DNA of 64,000 bases from Bradyrhizobium sp. DOA9 (GCF_000617845.2 NZ_DF820425.1:2903725-2967724); one strand, 5' to 3'. Positions 10,673 through 20,244 are shown, counted from the first letter of the stretch. The notes: generated by a model from the sequence alone, not told the origin. A program made the numbers and translations.

Positions 10673-10853
10673 GCGCCTTGTTTGTCCAAAATTCGGGCCA
10701 AATGGCGAAGATTTTTGTTTCTGATTGTTTCTGTCCGGCGTCCCGCAACATGCGTCAATCGCCGCGCCGCCGAGCGGCAAGCTCTCGTTAAGGCCGTTAA
10801 CCATACCGTGGCGTGGTCCGCGGCGAAAACCCGCAAAACCAAGGGAGCCAATC

Positions 10854-11402
10854 ATGACGTCGATCTCGGCGGCCTCCGCTGGCAGCTATCAATCCCTGCT
10901 GCAGCGGCTTCAGCAGGAATTGCAATCGCAAGTCTCGGCCGGCACGGTCTCGTCGTCGGACCAGTCCGCCCTGTCGACGGCGCTGACCGACATCGACACG
11001 GCGCTCCAGCAGAGCCGATCGAGCGGCCAGTCGGGCGGTGCGCCTCCCTCCAAGGACGAGATGCAGTCGAAGATCGAGGATCTCATCTCGAGCGAAGTGT
11101 CGAACGGGACGCTGACCTCCGAACAGGCCGAGGAGCTGAAAGGCGTGTTTCAGTCCGCCTTCGCCGGCGGCGCGGGTGGACCGGGCGGCGCAGGCGGTCC
11201 ACCGCCGGACGACGGCTCCTCGGAATCGACGACGACGGATTCAACGAGCAGCAGCTCGACGGACCAGACCACCGCCGAGATCCTCCAGCAATTCCTGGAG
11301 GCGCTGCAGCAGTCGCAATCGTCTGCGTCGTCCTACGGTGCCGACGGCAGCTCATCCGCCAAGTCCGGCCTCTCCGCGCTTCTGATCGACTACAAGAGCT
11401 GA
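10854..11402 (+). CDS. Serine/glutamine/glycine-rich protein of unknown function
   Basis: The 182-residue protein starts at an ATG with a GGGAG ribosome site. It has an N-terminal helical part rich in Gln and Ser (residues 5-60), a helical pair (SKDEMQSKIEDLISSEVSNG, then LTSEQAEELKGVFQSAFAGG), a Gly/Pro spacer (GGPGGAGGPPP, near 110) and a Ser/Thr run. The end is again Gln-rich and helical. There is no signal peptide or membrane segment. The pairs of acidic helices resemble EF-hand-like arrays, but no complete calcium loop is seen. It is divergent from the two-component genes, so it may be a target of that system. I do not recognise a family. Confidence 0.7.
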   Translation: MTSISAASAGSYQSLLQRLQQELQSQVSAGTVSSSDQSALSTALTDIDTALQQSRSSGQSGGAPPSKDEMQSKIEDLISSEVSNGTLTSEQAEELKGVFQSAFAGGAGGPGGAGGPPPDDGSSESTTTDSTSSSSTDQTTAEILQQFLEALQQSQSSASSYGADGSSSAKSGLSALLIDYKS

Positions 11403-11607
11403 CCTGACGCGGGTCAGCGCGGCCCCGCCGCGGTCGTGCATCACCCAGGGCGCATGATCGTCGGCGGGGAACCGTGCATCGCAAAAAAAGTTCCTGAGTG
11501 ACGCAGGAACAGTTCGCGCATGACGCGACGAAATTGCGGCGCGCACGGAACTGCGCCTGCTCAACGCTGTTTTCTCCGCACGAGTTTTCTTTGAAGGAGA
11601 GGACAGC

Positions 11608-12117
11608 ATGATGAAGTCGATCGCCGCCGGCCTCGCCGGCACAGCACTGCTTGCGACCGTCGCATTCGCGCAAGCGCCGACCGCAACCACCGACAAGGCG
11701 GCCCCTGCGGCCACCGCAACGACCACGACGGCTTCCGGCCAGTGGCGCACCTCGAAGATGGACGGCCTGAAGGTCTACAACGAGGCCAACGAGAACATCG
11801 GCACGATCAACGACCTCTTGATGGACAAGAACGGTGACATCAAGATCGCCGTGATCGGCGTCGGCGGCTTCCTCGGCATGGGCGAGCATCTCGTTGCCGT
11901 GCCCTATGAGAAGCTGAAGTTCGTCAACGAGCCCGTCGCCTATACCGGCACCGGCGCCAAGCCCGCCGGGACGACGACCGGCGCTGCGACCGGCACCGAC
12001 AGGCCCGCGGCGCCCGCCTCGACGTCGTCCGCGTCGAAATGGTACCCGGACCACGCCGTGTTCAATGCAAGCAAGGACGAGCTGAAGAACATGCCGGAGT
12101 TCAAGTACGCGGAGTAA
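11608..12117 (+). CDS. Secreted PRC-barrel domain protein
   Basis: The 169-residue protein has a signal peptide ending AFA-QA (residue 21-23) and a Thr/Ala-rich linker. A PRC-barrel follows: DGLKVYNEANENIGTINDLLM, then GDIKIAVIGVGGFLGMGEHL and VAVPYEKLKF. A second Thr/Ala linker and a short C-terminal tail come after. PRC-barrels bind RNA, photosynthetic reaction centres or other partners; many rhizobial secreted versions occur in stress-linked loci. The ribosome site AAGGAGAGGA is strong. It is followed by a hairpin at 12145-12170. Confidence 0.85.
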   Translation: MMKSIAAGLAGTALLATVAFAQAPTATTDKAAPAATATTTTASGQWRTSKMDGLKVYNEANENIGTINDLLMDKNGDIKIAVIGVGGFLGMGEHLVAVPYEKLKFVNEPVAYTGTGAKPAGTTTGAATGTDRPAAPASTSSASKWYPDHAVFNASKDELKNMPEFKYAE

Positions 12118-12144
12118 TTCGGCTCGCGTAACCGCCTGAACGAA

Positions 12145-12170
12145 GCGCGCCTGGGTTTCACCGGGCGCGC
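12145..12170 (+). terminator. Probable terminator after the PRC-barrel gene
   Basis: A 10-bp stem with one wobble pair (GCGCGCCTGG with CCGGGCGCGC) is followed by a T-rich but not pure run (TGTCGTGTCTTGTCTT). It lies 28 bases past the stop and could also slow transcription arriving from the convergent ABC operon. Confidence 0.55.
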
Positions 12171-12228
12171 TGTCGTGTCTTGTCTTCCGCGTCATTGCGA
12201 GGACGCAAGCGGGGGAGAGGGAGAAGTT

Positions 12229-13056
12229 TCAGCCCCCGCCCTTGAGCCGCTCGTTGCGCCGGCGCAGGGCTTCCAGGGTGGCGAGCAGGATGACCGAGAT
12301 CGTCGTCAAGATCACCGCCGCTGCCGTGATGGTCGGGCTGATGTTCTCGCGGATGCCGCTGAACATCTCGCGCGGCAGGGTGCGCTGCTCGGGGCCTGCC
12401 ATGAACAGCACGATCACCACCTCGTCGAAGCTGGTCGCGAAGGCGAACAGCGCGCCTGACGCCAAGCCTGGCAGGATCAGCGGCAGGATCACGCGACGAA
12501 ACGCTTCGAGCGGCGAGGCGCCGAGCGAGGCGGCGGCGCGCGCCAGGTTGGTGTCGAAGCTCTGCAGCGTCGCACCGACCGTGATCACCACGAAGGGTGT
12601 TGCGAGCGCAGTGTGGGCCATGATCAGGCCGAGATAGCTGCCGGTCAGCCCAATCGGTGCGAAGGAGAAGTACAGGCCGACCGCGGTGATGACCCCCGGC
12701 ACGACCACTGGCGATAGCACGAAGGCCAGCACGAGCGGCTTGAACCGGCTCTTCCACTGCGCCAGCCCCAGCGCGGCCAGCGTGCCGAGGACCATCGATA
12801 GCAGCGTCGAGGCGACGCCGATGATCATGCTGTTCTTGAGCGAGTTCATCCAGCGCGGCGAAGTGATGAAGTCGTCGTACCAGCGCAAGGAAAGGCCCGG
12901 CAGCGGATAGGTGAGGTACGAGCCGGAACTGAACGACAGCGGCATGATCGCAAGGATCGGCGCCATCAGGAAGATGAAGACCAGCGTGGAGACAACAATA
13001 GTCGCGGTCCACGCGATGCGCTGGCTGGGGGTGCGCAAGGAGGAATTGTCGCTCAA
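12229..13056 (-). CDS. ABC transporter permease, PotC-type
   Basis: This inner-membrane subunit of a spermidine/putrescine-type importer has 275 residues and six predicted membrane spans. The EAA loop is AAASLGASPLEAFRRVILPL. The start is inferred as TTG at 13056, overlapping the stop of the upstream permease in the string TTGA, which is the usual coupling of such pairs; no ATG is present in the right place. It is the last gene of the four-gene ABC operon on the minus strand (ATPase, binding protein, permease, permease). The exact substrate is unknown. Confidence 0.88.
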   Translation of the reverse strand: MSDNSSLRTPSQRIAWTATIVVSTLVFIFLMAPILAIMPLSFSSGSYLTYPLPGLSLRWYDDFITSPRWMNSLKNSMIIGVASTLLSMVLGTLAALGLAQWKSRFKPLVLAFVLSPVVVPGVITAVGLYFSFAPIGLTGSYLGLIMAHTALATPFVVITVGATLQSFDTNLARAAASLGASPLEAFRRVILPLILPGLASGALFAFATSFDEVVIVLFMAGPEQRTLPREMFSGIRENISPTITAAAVILTTISVILLATLEALRRRNERLKGGG

Positions 13057-14315
13057 TTCTTCATCCCTCCCGTGACCTGCTGGCCCTGCACCAGCTTGCC
13101 GTAGACGAGAGCGAGCAGGACGGTGGCCAGCAGCAGCACCGCGCCCAGCGCCGAGGCCAGGCCCCAATTGGCCGTCTCGGTCGTGTAGAGCGCGATGAAG
13201 TAGCTGATCATCTGGTCGGCGGCGCCGCCGACCAGGGCCGGCGTGATGTAGTATCCGAGCGCCAGGATGAAGACGAGCAGGCTTCCCGCGCCGATCCCGG
13301 GCAGCGTCTGCGGCAGGTAGATCCGCAGGAAAGCGGTGAGGGGCGGCGCACCGAGCGAAGCGGCCGCACGCATGTACGCAGGCGAGATCGCCTTCATGCT
13401 GCTGTACAGCGGCAGGATCATGAACGGCAGCAGAACGTGGGTCATGGCGACGCAGACGCCGAAGCGGTTGTAGATCAGGCGGAGCGGCGCATCGATGATG
13501 CCGAGCCAGTGCAGGCTGTCGTTGACGACGCCCTTGCTCTGCAACAGCACGATCCAGGCGCAGGTGCGAACCAGGAGCGACGTCCAGAACGGCAGCAGCA
13601 CGAAGATCATCAACAGGTTCGACCGGCCCGGCGGCAGCGTCGCCAGGAGGTAAGCGACCGGGAAGCCGAGGATCAGGCAGAGCGCTGTGACACCGAGGCT
13701 GATGAGGAAGGTGCGGACGAAAATGTCGCGGTAGATGGCCTGATCCGGTGCTGCGGCGACGATCGCGCCGTCCGCGTTGCGCGTCAGGTCGAGCGCGGCG
13801 AGCAGGTAGAAGCCGGTGATCGGGCCGCTCGCGTCCTTGATCGTGGTCCAGGTGGCGCGTTCGCGCCAGGCGGGGTTGATCTTGCCCAGCGTCTCCCTGG
13901 CCGTACCGGGCTCAGGCACCGCCTTCAGATTGCGTCCCGTGCTGGTCAGGATCGTGCGGAAGCCGTTGAGGGCGTAGTTGAGCCGTTTGGCCGCAATCGC
14001 AATGGTCCCGGCGGCGCGCGCCGCCAGGATGTCGCTTGCCAGCGCCGCGTAGGCCTTTTCGTCCGGCAGGTCCTTGCCGTCCCAGCTGGCGAGCGCAGCG
14101 ACCGTTTGCGGCAGGACCTGACGCACCTCCCAGTCCTCGACCGAGCGCCACAGCATGCCGGCGATGGGACCTGCGAAGGTGAAGAGCAGAAACAGCAGAA
14201 GCGGCAGGACCAGCGCCAATGCCTTGGCCTGGCGTGTCCGCTCAGCGCGCCTCAATCGGCGTTTGAGCGGCACCTCGGTCGCGGCGTCAGCGCCGGTCGG
14301 GAGCGCGTTCGTCAT
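13053..14315 (-). CDS. ABC transporter permease, PotB-type with large periplasmic insert
   Basis: The 420-residue protein is about 130 residues longer than E. coli PotB. The extra part lies between TM1 (near 35-55) and TM2 (near 200), is hydrophilic and probably periplasmic. The remaining spans and the EAA loop (AAASLGAPPLTAFLRIYLPQ) are standard. The same insert is known in some rhizobial polyamine/opine-type permeases. It pairs with the PotC-type subunit, whose start overlaps its stop. It follows the binding-protein gene after six bases. Confidence 0.9.
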   Translation of the reverse strand: MTNALPTGADAATEVPLKRRLRRAERTRQAKALALVLPLLLFLLFTFAGPIAGMLWRSVEDWEVRQVLPQTVAALASWDGKDLPDEKAYAALASDILAARAAGTIAIAAKRLNYALNGFRTILTSTGRNLKAVPEPGTARETLGKINPAWRERATWTTIKDASGPITGFYLLAALDLTRNADGAIVAAAPDQAIYRDIFVRTFLISLGVTALCLILGFPVAYLLATLPPGRSNLLMIFVLLPFWTSLLVRTCAWIVLLQSKGVVNDSLHWLGIIDAPLRLIYNRFGVCVAMTHVLLPFMILPLYSSMKAISPAYMRAAASLGAPPLTAFLRIYLPQTLPGIGAGSLLVFILALGYYITPALVGGAADQMISYFIALYTTETANWGLASALGAVLLLATVLLALVYGKLVQGQQVTGGMKN

Positions 14316-14321
14316 CGATCG

Positions 14322-15371
14322 CTATTTCGCGGCCCATTTGTTGAAGCGCTCGGTCAGGCGGTCGATGTTCTCGAGCCAGAAGGCCACGTTGATCTCGACC
14401 GCGTTCTTGATGTTGTCGGGCGCCGTGGGCAGATCCTTCAGGACGGCGGGCGCGAGCTTGCCGGCGGCGTCCTTGTTCGAGGTGCCATAGGCAATGTTTT
14501 CCGACAGCTTGGACTGGTTCTCCGCCTTGCCGACGAAATCCAGGTACTTGTAGGCCGCATCCTTGTTCGGGCTGCCCTTCAGGATGACCCAGCTGTCGAT
14601 GGTGAACAGCGCGCCGTCCCACACCATGCCGAAGTTCTTCTTGTCGTTCTTGTTCGCGGTGTCGATGCGGCCATTGTAGACCGAGGTCATCGCCACCTCG
14701 CCGGAGGCGAGCAATTGCGGCGGCTGCGCGCCGGCCTTCCACCAGATGAGGTCGCCCTTGATGCTGTCGAGCTTCTTGAAGGCACGCTCGATGCCTTCGT
14801 CGGTCGCCAGCACCTTGTAGACGTCCTTCGGTGCGACGCCGTCGGCCATGAGGGCGATCTCCAGCGTGGTCTTCGGACCCTGACGCAGGGCGCGCTTGCC
14901 CGGAATCTTCTTGGTGTCGAAGAAGTCGGCCCAGCCGTTCGGGGCCTCCTTCAGCTTGTCCTTGTCGTAGCCGAGGACGAAATCGTAGATAATGGCGCCG
15001 ACGCCGCAAGGATTGACCGCCGGCGGGATATAGGCGGACTCGCCGCCGATCCTGGAATAGTCGAGCTTCTCGAACAGGCCTTCCTCGCAGCCGACCGCGA
15101 GCTCGTCGCTCTCGACCTGGACGACGTCCCAGGTGGCGGCGCCGCCCTGCACCTTGGCGCGCAGCACGCCGACCCCGCCGTCCCAGGATTCGTCGTTCAT
15201 CGCAACGCCGGATGCTTTCTTGAACGGCTCGAAATAGACCTTCTTCTGAGCCTCCTGATACGCGCCGCCCCAGGAGACCACGGTGAGATCACGCGCCTCC
15301 GCGACATTGGCCAGCGCAGCACTGGCGCCCAGCGCCGCGGCGAAACCCAAAGCAATCTTGCGCTTCAGCAT
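14322..15371 (-). CDS. ABC transporter periplasmic binding protein, PotD/PotF-like
   Basis: The 349-residue protein has a signal peptide (cleavage near VAEA-RD, residue 27). The mature start, LTVVSWGGAYQEAQKKVYFEPF, is the typical PotD/opine-binding N terminus. DVVQVESDELAVGCEEGLFEKLDYS and WVILKGSPNKDAAYKYLDF are further family features. It captures the substrate in the periplasm for the two permeases. The ligand could be a polyamine or a related cation; the sequence does not settle it. Confidence 0.92.
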   Translation of the reverse strand: MLKRKIALGFAAALGASAALANVAEARDLTVVSWGGAYQEAQKKVYFEPFKKASGVAMNDESWDGGVGVLRAKVQGGAATWDVVQVESDELAVGCEEGLFEKLDYSRIGGESAYIPPAVNPCGVGAIIYDFVLGYDKDKLKEAPNGWADFFDTKKIPGKRALRQGPKTTLEIALMADGVAPKDVYKVLATDEGIERAFKKLDSIKGDLIWWKAGAQPPQLLASGEVAMTSVYNGRIDTANKNDKKNFGMVWDGALFTIDSWVILKGSPNKDAAYKYLDFVGKAENQSKLSENIAYGTSNKDAAGKLAPAVLKDLPTAPDNIKNAVEINVAFWLENIDRLTERFNKWAAK

Positions 15372-15436
15372 GGTCTTCGTTCCTTCTTCATGTGAGTTGC
15401 GTTGACATCGATTGTTTCAGTTTCGCCGCCGTTCGA

Positions 15437-16546
15437 TCAGACCGGATCGAGGGCGAGGCAGTCCTCCGGGCGGAAGGTGATGAACACGCTTTCGCCAGGT
15501 CCCAGGCTGTGATGCGCTCCCGGCTGAAGCTTGACCATGAATTCGGCGTTGCCGGCGACATCGAGCACGGCCAGGGCGTGATCGCCGAGATAGATGGTGT
15601 TCTGCACCTTTGCCGGCAGCCGGTTCGGTGCCTCGCCCGAACTGCCATTCGGGATGATTGCGACCCGCTCCGGCCGCACCGACAGGGAGGTCGATGCGCC
15701 CGCGCCTGACACGTTGACCGCGCGTGCGGCGACAGTGCCGCCGCCGGCCAGCGTGACGCGGCAATAATTCCTTTCGACACTTTCCACGGTGCCGGCGAGC
15801 ACATTGTTCTCGCCGATGAAGTGGGCGACGAAGCTGTTCACGGGATGCTCGTACAGCGCGTCGGGTCGGTCGATCTGCTGCACGATACCGTCGTTGAAGA
15901 CGGCGATGCGGTCCGACATGGTGAGCGCTTCGCTCTGGTCGTGGGTGACGTAGACGATGGTGATGCCCATCGTCTCGTGCAGCTGCTTGATCTCCAGCTG
16001 CATCTGCTCCCGCAGGCGCTTGTCGAGGGCGCCCAGCGGCTCGTCCATCAGCACGAGCTGCGGATTGAACACCAGCGCGCGGGCCAAGGCCACGCGCTGC
16101 TGCTGACCGCCGGACAATTGTCCGGGCCGCCGGTGCGCCAAGGCTTCCATCTTGATCATGCGCAGCGCCGCGCTGACGCGCTCTTGCGTTTCCGCCTTGC
16201 TCGACTTGCGAACCGACAGCGGGAAAGCGATGTTTTCCGCGATCGTCAGGTGCGGAAACAGCGCGTAGTTCTGGAACACCATGCCAATGTCGCGCCGGTG
16301 CGGCGGGACGTTCTTGATCGGCCGCTCCGAGAGGTAGATCTCGCCATGGGTCGGCACCTCGAAGCCGGCCAGCATCATCAGCGTGGTCGTCTTGCCCGAT
16401 CCCGACGGGCCGAGCAGGGTGATGAATTCGCCCTTCCTGATGTCGAGATCGAGGTTCTTCACCACGAGATGCTCGCCATCATAAGTCTTCTGAATGCCGG
16501 AAAAACGCACCAGCGCCGGCGCAGGCGTGACCATGCCGGCTTCCAT
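15437..16546 (-). CDS. ABC transporter ATPase, PotA-type
   Basis: The 369-residue protein has Walker A at 46-54 (GPSGSGKTT), the Q loop (FQNYALFPHLT), the signature LSGGQQQRVALARAL, Walker B LVLMDEPLGALD and the switch His in VYVTHDQSEAL. A C-terminal TOBE domain follows (ENNVLAGTVESV onward). It energises the import system downstream. It is the first gene of the operon, 65 bases before the binding-protein gene. Confidence 0.95.
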   Translation of the reverse strand: MEAGMVTPAPALVRFSGIQKTYDGEHLVVKNLDLDIRKGEFITLLGPSGSGKTTTLMMLAGFEVPTHGEIYLSERPIKNVPPHRRDIGMVFQNYALFPHLTIAENIAFPLSVRKSSKAETQERVSAALRMIKMEALAHRRPGQLSGGQQQRVALARALVFNPQLVLMDEPLGALDKRLREQMQLEIKQLHETMGITIVYVTHDQSEALTMSDRIAVFNDGIVQQIDRPDALYEHPVNSFVAHFIGENNVLAGTVESVERNYCRVTLAGGGTVAARAVNVSGAGASTSLSVRPERVAIIPNGSSGEAPNRLPAKVQNTIYLGDHALAVLDVAGNAEFMVKLQPGAHHSLGPGESVFITFRPEDCLALDPV

Positions 16547-16656
16547 GTTGTCCTCGCGTTGTCCCCTACAATGCCGTGCGAGACTAGCATCCTGCAGCGA
16601 GAATGCCAGCGGCGCAAGCGACGAGGAATTGTGCGGGTCCGGTGATCAGGGACGCA

Positions 16657-18225
16657 CTACATCCCCGACAGCTTCGTCACGAATACGTTCAGCGAGCCGC
16701 CGGCTTCGGCGACCACGCGCAGGGTCTTGGAATCGAAGGCGATGTCGGCGAGTGTCAGGCTGTCGATCCTGGCCTCGACCTTGAGGCCGTCCTCGCTCTT
16801 CTGGTAGTCGGCGATCGCGGCCGCGATCTTCTCGCGGGCGTTCGCGGCGATCGGCTTCAGATCGAGGGTCGCCTTCTGCAGCAGCGCCTGCTGCATCTGC
16901 GGCACCGCCGCGCGGGCAGCGGCGCCCAGCAGGCCGAACGCGGCCTCGGACTCCACCGCGAGTTGGATGTCGGTGAGCCGCAGAGTCTGCTGCGCCTGGT
17001 CGAGCACCGGCCGGCCCCAGATGTGCACATTCGCCTCGGCGCCGAGGCCGAACCAGCTCTTCTTCTCCTTGGCGCGTACCAGAAGTGAGATCAGCAGGCG
17101 GTCACCCGACGGGATGACGTTGGCGCTCTTGACGGTGACGTCGACCGGGCCGGAGCCGTCCTCGGGATAGGTGCGGCCAACCATCTGCGCAGCGATGAGC
17201 TTGTTGATCTCGGTGAAGGGCACGTCGATCGGCACGCCGATGTTCACGCCGGTGCCGGTCGGCGGCACGATCGAGATCTTGTCGGGGAACGGGCAGTCGG
17301 GCTTGGTCGGCGTCGAGGTCACGCGGGTCTCGGCCTCTAAGCCGAGCAGCAAGGTCACGGCCTGCGCATCGACGCGCGGCTGCGCCGCGATCGCGCGCAC
17401 CGGCTTCATCTCGAGCCAGAGCGGCGGCAGCGCCGCCGAGGCGCTGGATCCTTGCAGCGGGATCGAGCGGCAGGCCTTGACCCATTGCGCCTTCGCATTC
17501 TCGCGCAGGCTGGGATCGTTGCGGATGCGCTCGGCGACGGCGTTGATCTGCTCGCCGACGGTCTTGTCGATCAGCGGCTTGACCTGGGCGGGCACGTTGA
17601 CCTTGGCGCCGGCGACGTTGAGATTGGTGTCGCCGAGATTGACCTGGGCGCCGAGATTGGGCTCCAGATGCCAGGCCGCGGCGAGCTTCGGCCGCGAGGT
17701 GACGACGACGTTGCCCTTGATCTCCGCGCTGGCGTTCAGGTTCTTGATGTTGACCGCGCCGATCCGCTTCGCGGCGTCACCGCCGAGCACGCTGCCGAGC
17801 GCATCGCCAAGCGCGCCGGTGGCCTTCGACGACAGCGAGCCGGTCACGTTGAGCTTGCCGGTGAGCGGCGTCGAGATCGTCAGCACGTCCTTGTCGCCGT
17901 TTGCCGCCATCGGGCCGCGGACGGCGGACCAGCCGATATCGGCATTCTCCAGGATCTGCGAGATCGGGTTATCGGCCTTCCCGGCGAAATTGCGCGGCGC
18001 GGCCTTCTCGGCCTGCTCGCGGATCGCCGACAGCGCGATGGCGACCGGCGCGATCACGATCGAGCTCTTCGAAGCCGGCGGCAGCGGCGGCAGCTGCGCG
18101 ACCGGCGGCGCCGAATTGGTCGCGCGCGGCGACAGCCAGTCCATCACCTTCAGGCTGATGAAGAACGACGTCGCGAGCACCGCGACGCCGATCAGGATAG
18201 TCTTCAGATTCCACGTCAGACGCAT
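16657..18225 (-). CDS. DUF4403 family protein, membrane-anchored
   Basis: The 522-residue protein has one N-terminal membrane span (near residues 9-27 from the ATG at 18225) and then a large domain with repeated beta-rich, amphipathic segments. This matches DUF4403, whose members resemble lipid-binding tubular (SMP/BPI-like) folds. The start at 18225 puts the span directly at the N terminus; an in-frame start at 18288 is less likely. Topology suggests a periplasmic domain. Function is not established. It is monocistronic here. Confidence 0.8.
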   Translation of the reverse strand: MRLTWNLKTILIGVAVLATSFFISLKVMDWLSPRATNSAPPVAQLPPLPPASKSSIVIAPVAIALSAIREQAEKAAPRNFAGKADNPISQILENADIGWSAVRGPMAANGDKDVLTISTPLTGKLNVTGSLSSKATGALGDALGSVLGGDAAKRIGAVNIKNLNASAEIKGNVVVTSRPKLAAAWHLEPNLGAQVNLGDTNLNVAGAKVNVPAQVKPLIDKTVGEQINAVAERIRNDPSLRENAKAQWVKACRSIPLQGSSASAALPPLWLEMKPVRAIAAQPRVDAQAVTLLLGLEAETRVTSTPTKPDCPFPDKISIVPPTGTGVNIGVPIDVPFTEINKLIAAQMVGRTYPEDGSGPVDVTVKSANVIPSGDRLLISLLVRAKEKKSWFGLGAEANVHIWGRPVLDQAQQTLRLTDIQLAVESEAAFGLLGAAARAAVPQMQQALLQKATLDLKPIAANAREKIAAAIADYQKSEDGLKVEARIDSLTLADIAFDSKTLRVVAEAGGSLNVFVTKLSGM

Positions 18226-18353
18226 CAATCCCCCAAGCCGCCCGGGCGGGGATTCTACAGGGCGGGCGAGCACGGCGCTAGAGCGCACCGGTGGGGTGGA
18301 ATTGGGGCGAATGGGTTAACGAGTGTGAACGCGCCCTCGCGCCATGCCGAGGA

Positions 18354-18992
18354 CTAGCTTTGACGCGGACGCCGGACCGCTCTCACCTTGCCGCGATTGC
18401 CGCCGCCGCAGAAGAAGCGCTCGCCGCCGTCCGACTCCAGGCCTGACACGATCGTGCCGGCGGGCATGTCGATCTGCTCGATCACTTTTCCGGTTTCGGG
18501 GTCGATCCGACGCAAATCGCTCTGTTCGTTCTCCCAGGTGCCGTGCCAGAGCTCGCCGTCGACCCAGGTCACCCCGGTCACGAAGCGCTTGCTCTCGATG
18601 GTGCGGAGGATCTTCCCCGTTTCGGGATCGATCTGATGGATCTTGCGCTCGCGATATTGTCCGACCCAGAGCGAGCCCTCGGCCCAGGCGAGGCCGGAAT
18701 CGCCGCCGCCGCCGGGCGCCGGAATGGTGCCGAGCACCTTGCCCGAGGCCGCGTCGATCTTCTGGATGCGGTCCTCGGCGATCTGGAACAGGTGCCGTCC
18801 GTCGAACGCCGTTCCCGCATGTGCAGCGACGTCGATGGAGCGCGCGATCCCGCCGCCGGCTGGATCGAGCGCGTTCAACTTGTCGCCGGAGGCGAACCAG
18901 ACATGCGTGCCGTCAAAGGTGACGCCATGCACGGCCTCGACGCCTGGAAAGGGCCCATACTCCGTGACGATCTCGGCGGCTGAATGTTTCAT
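18354..18992 (-). CDS. Beta-propeller protein, glutamine cyclotransferase/NHL-like
   Basis: The 212-residue protein has about five repeats of the form LWVGQYRERKIHQIDPETGKILRTI, each with a D-P-x-T-G-K turn (residues near 40, 80, 120, 160). This is the blade pattern of short quinoprotein/NHL/glutamine-cyclotransferase-like propellers. There is no signal peptide, so it is probably cytoplasmic. Neither the quinone ligands nor the cyclotransferase acids can be assigned with confidence, so the activity is unknown. Confidence 0.7.
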   Translation of the reverse strand: MKHSAAEIVTEYGPFPGVEAVHGVTFDGTHVWFASGDKLNALDPAGGGIARSIDVAAHAGTAFDGRHLFQIAEDRIQKIDAASGKVLGTIPAPGGGGDSGLAWAEGSLWVGQYRERKIHQIDPETGKILRTIESKRFVTGVTWVDGELWHGTWENEQSDLRRIDPETGKVIEQIDMPAGTIVSGLESDGGERFFCGGGNRGKVRAVRRPRQS

Positions 18993-19023
18993 GTGCGCGA
19001 TCCCTCATGCTTTAACGCGCATC

Positions 19024-20244
19024 CTACGTCTTCAGGAGCGGCGTGGGGAGTAACAAGCCTGTCGGGAAACCCGGGACGGGCGGCGTCATCCAGCGGCGCG
19101 CCCGTCCGTGTCCGAACGACTGCACCTTGCCCGACCGCGCCAGCTCCTCGAGCGCGCGCTGCACGGTGCGCGGGCTGATGCGCAGCGCAAGTGCGAGCGC
19201 CGAGCTCGACCATGGCTCGCCGTCGGCGAGAAAGGCGAGGACAGCGGCGTGCTTTTCCTCATTGGGCCGCGCCAGCACGAGGACGTCGCGCGTCTTCCGC
19301 GGCGCCAGCACGAAGCCCTGCTTCGTCGCGCTGATGTCGGCCAGCGGCGCGAGCGTCCTGCGCAACCGTCCGATCTCGACGCGCAAGCGCGCGCGGTGCG
19401 ACTCGTCGGCGTGCCTGGCTTGAAAGGCGCCCGATATCAGCGTCTCGCGCGAAACATCCGCAGGCCATGCCTGGGCCAGGAGACGCGCCAGCGCGAACAG
19501 CACGGGGCGCGTTCCCAGCGACACCGTGACGCCTTGCCTGCGCACGACGTGATGGAAGGTATCCACGACGAGTGCCGTCGAGGTCGCGAGGCGTTCGACC
19601 TCTCCCAGCAGCAACGGATGTTCGCTGCCGCGCGCGATCAGTCGCGCTGCCGGCGTGTCGAGGATCAGCTTCGCGCTGTCGACCTCGGCCAGGAGCGCCG
19701 GGATGTTGGCAAGGCGCGCCGCGTGAGCGGCGCGGCTGAGCGCCGTGCGTGCGTCCTTCGTCCTGAGCCGCCTGATGGCGATGCCGGCGAGCACGAGCTC
19801 GCGGACGACCTGGGACGCGGGCGGGAGCATCGCGGGTCGGAGTTCAGTGAGCGCGCGCTCGGCCTCGTCGGGGCGCCCGACCAGAAGCAGGCGGCGCGCC
19901 TCGATATGGCCTGCATGGGCGGCATTGACGAGATCGCCGTGCTGTTCGAGCGTCGCGCGTGCCGCCGCGAGCGTCTTCACCGGCCAGTTCAGATCGCGCG
20001 AGACCAGCGCGATCTCGGCTTCGGCGACGATACACCTTGCGCGTGCCACCGCCTCGCGCGGACCGAAGGCACGCGCGGCGGTGCGCAGCAGCGACTTGGC
20101 CTTGGCGAGATCGCCGAGCTGCGCCATCGCGATGCCGCGCAGCGCCAGCGACGGCGCATCGTTGCGCAGCGCGACGCGGTTCAAGGCGCCGAGTGGATCG
20201 CCGGCCTCGAGCGCGCGTGCGGCGGCAGTAATCAGCGACTCCAT
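19024..20244 (-). CDS. Transcriptional regulator with two winged-helix domains
   Basis: The 406-residue protein (ATG at 20244) has an N-terminal helical TPR-like region (1-230). A winged helix follows near 240-330, with SHRARLRVEIGRLRRTL in the OmpR/BTAD style. The C-terminal winged helix (near 350-395) has LALRISPRTVQRALEELARSG as its recognition segment. It is divergent from the DUF899 operon with an 87-base gap, so it probably regulates those genes and itself. No ligand domain is recognised. An in-frame start at 20298 would reach into that shared promoter region. Confidence 0.78.
   Translation of the reverse strand: MESLITAAARALEAGDPLGALNRVALRNDAPSLALRGIAMAQLGDLAKAKSLLRTAARAFGPREAVARARCIVAEAEIALVSRDLNWPVKTLAAARATLEQHGDLVNAAHAGHIEARRLLLVGRPDEAERALTELRPAMLPPASQVVRELVLAGIAIRRLRTKDARTALSRAAHAARLANIPALLAEVDSAKLILDTPAARLIARGSEHPLLLGEVERLATSTALVVDTFHHVVRRQGVTVSLGTRPVLFALARLLAQAWPADVSRETLISGAFQARHADESHRARLRVEIGRLRRTLAPLADISATKQGFVLAPRKTRDVLVLARPNEEKHAAVLAFLADGEPWSSSALALALRISPRTVQRALEELARSGKVQSFGHGRARRWMTPPVPGFPTGLLLPTPLLKT

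Noticed and set aside
13437..15395. 652-codon frame opposite two ABC transporter genes
   Set aside because: It is rich in Arg, Asp, Glu and Val in the way of antisense shadows and crosses two well-supported genes.
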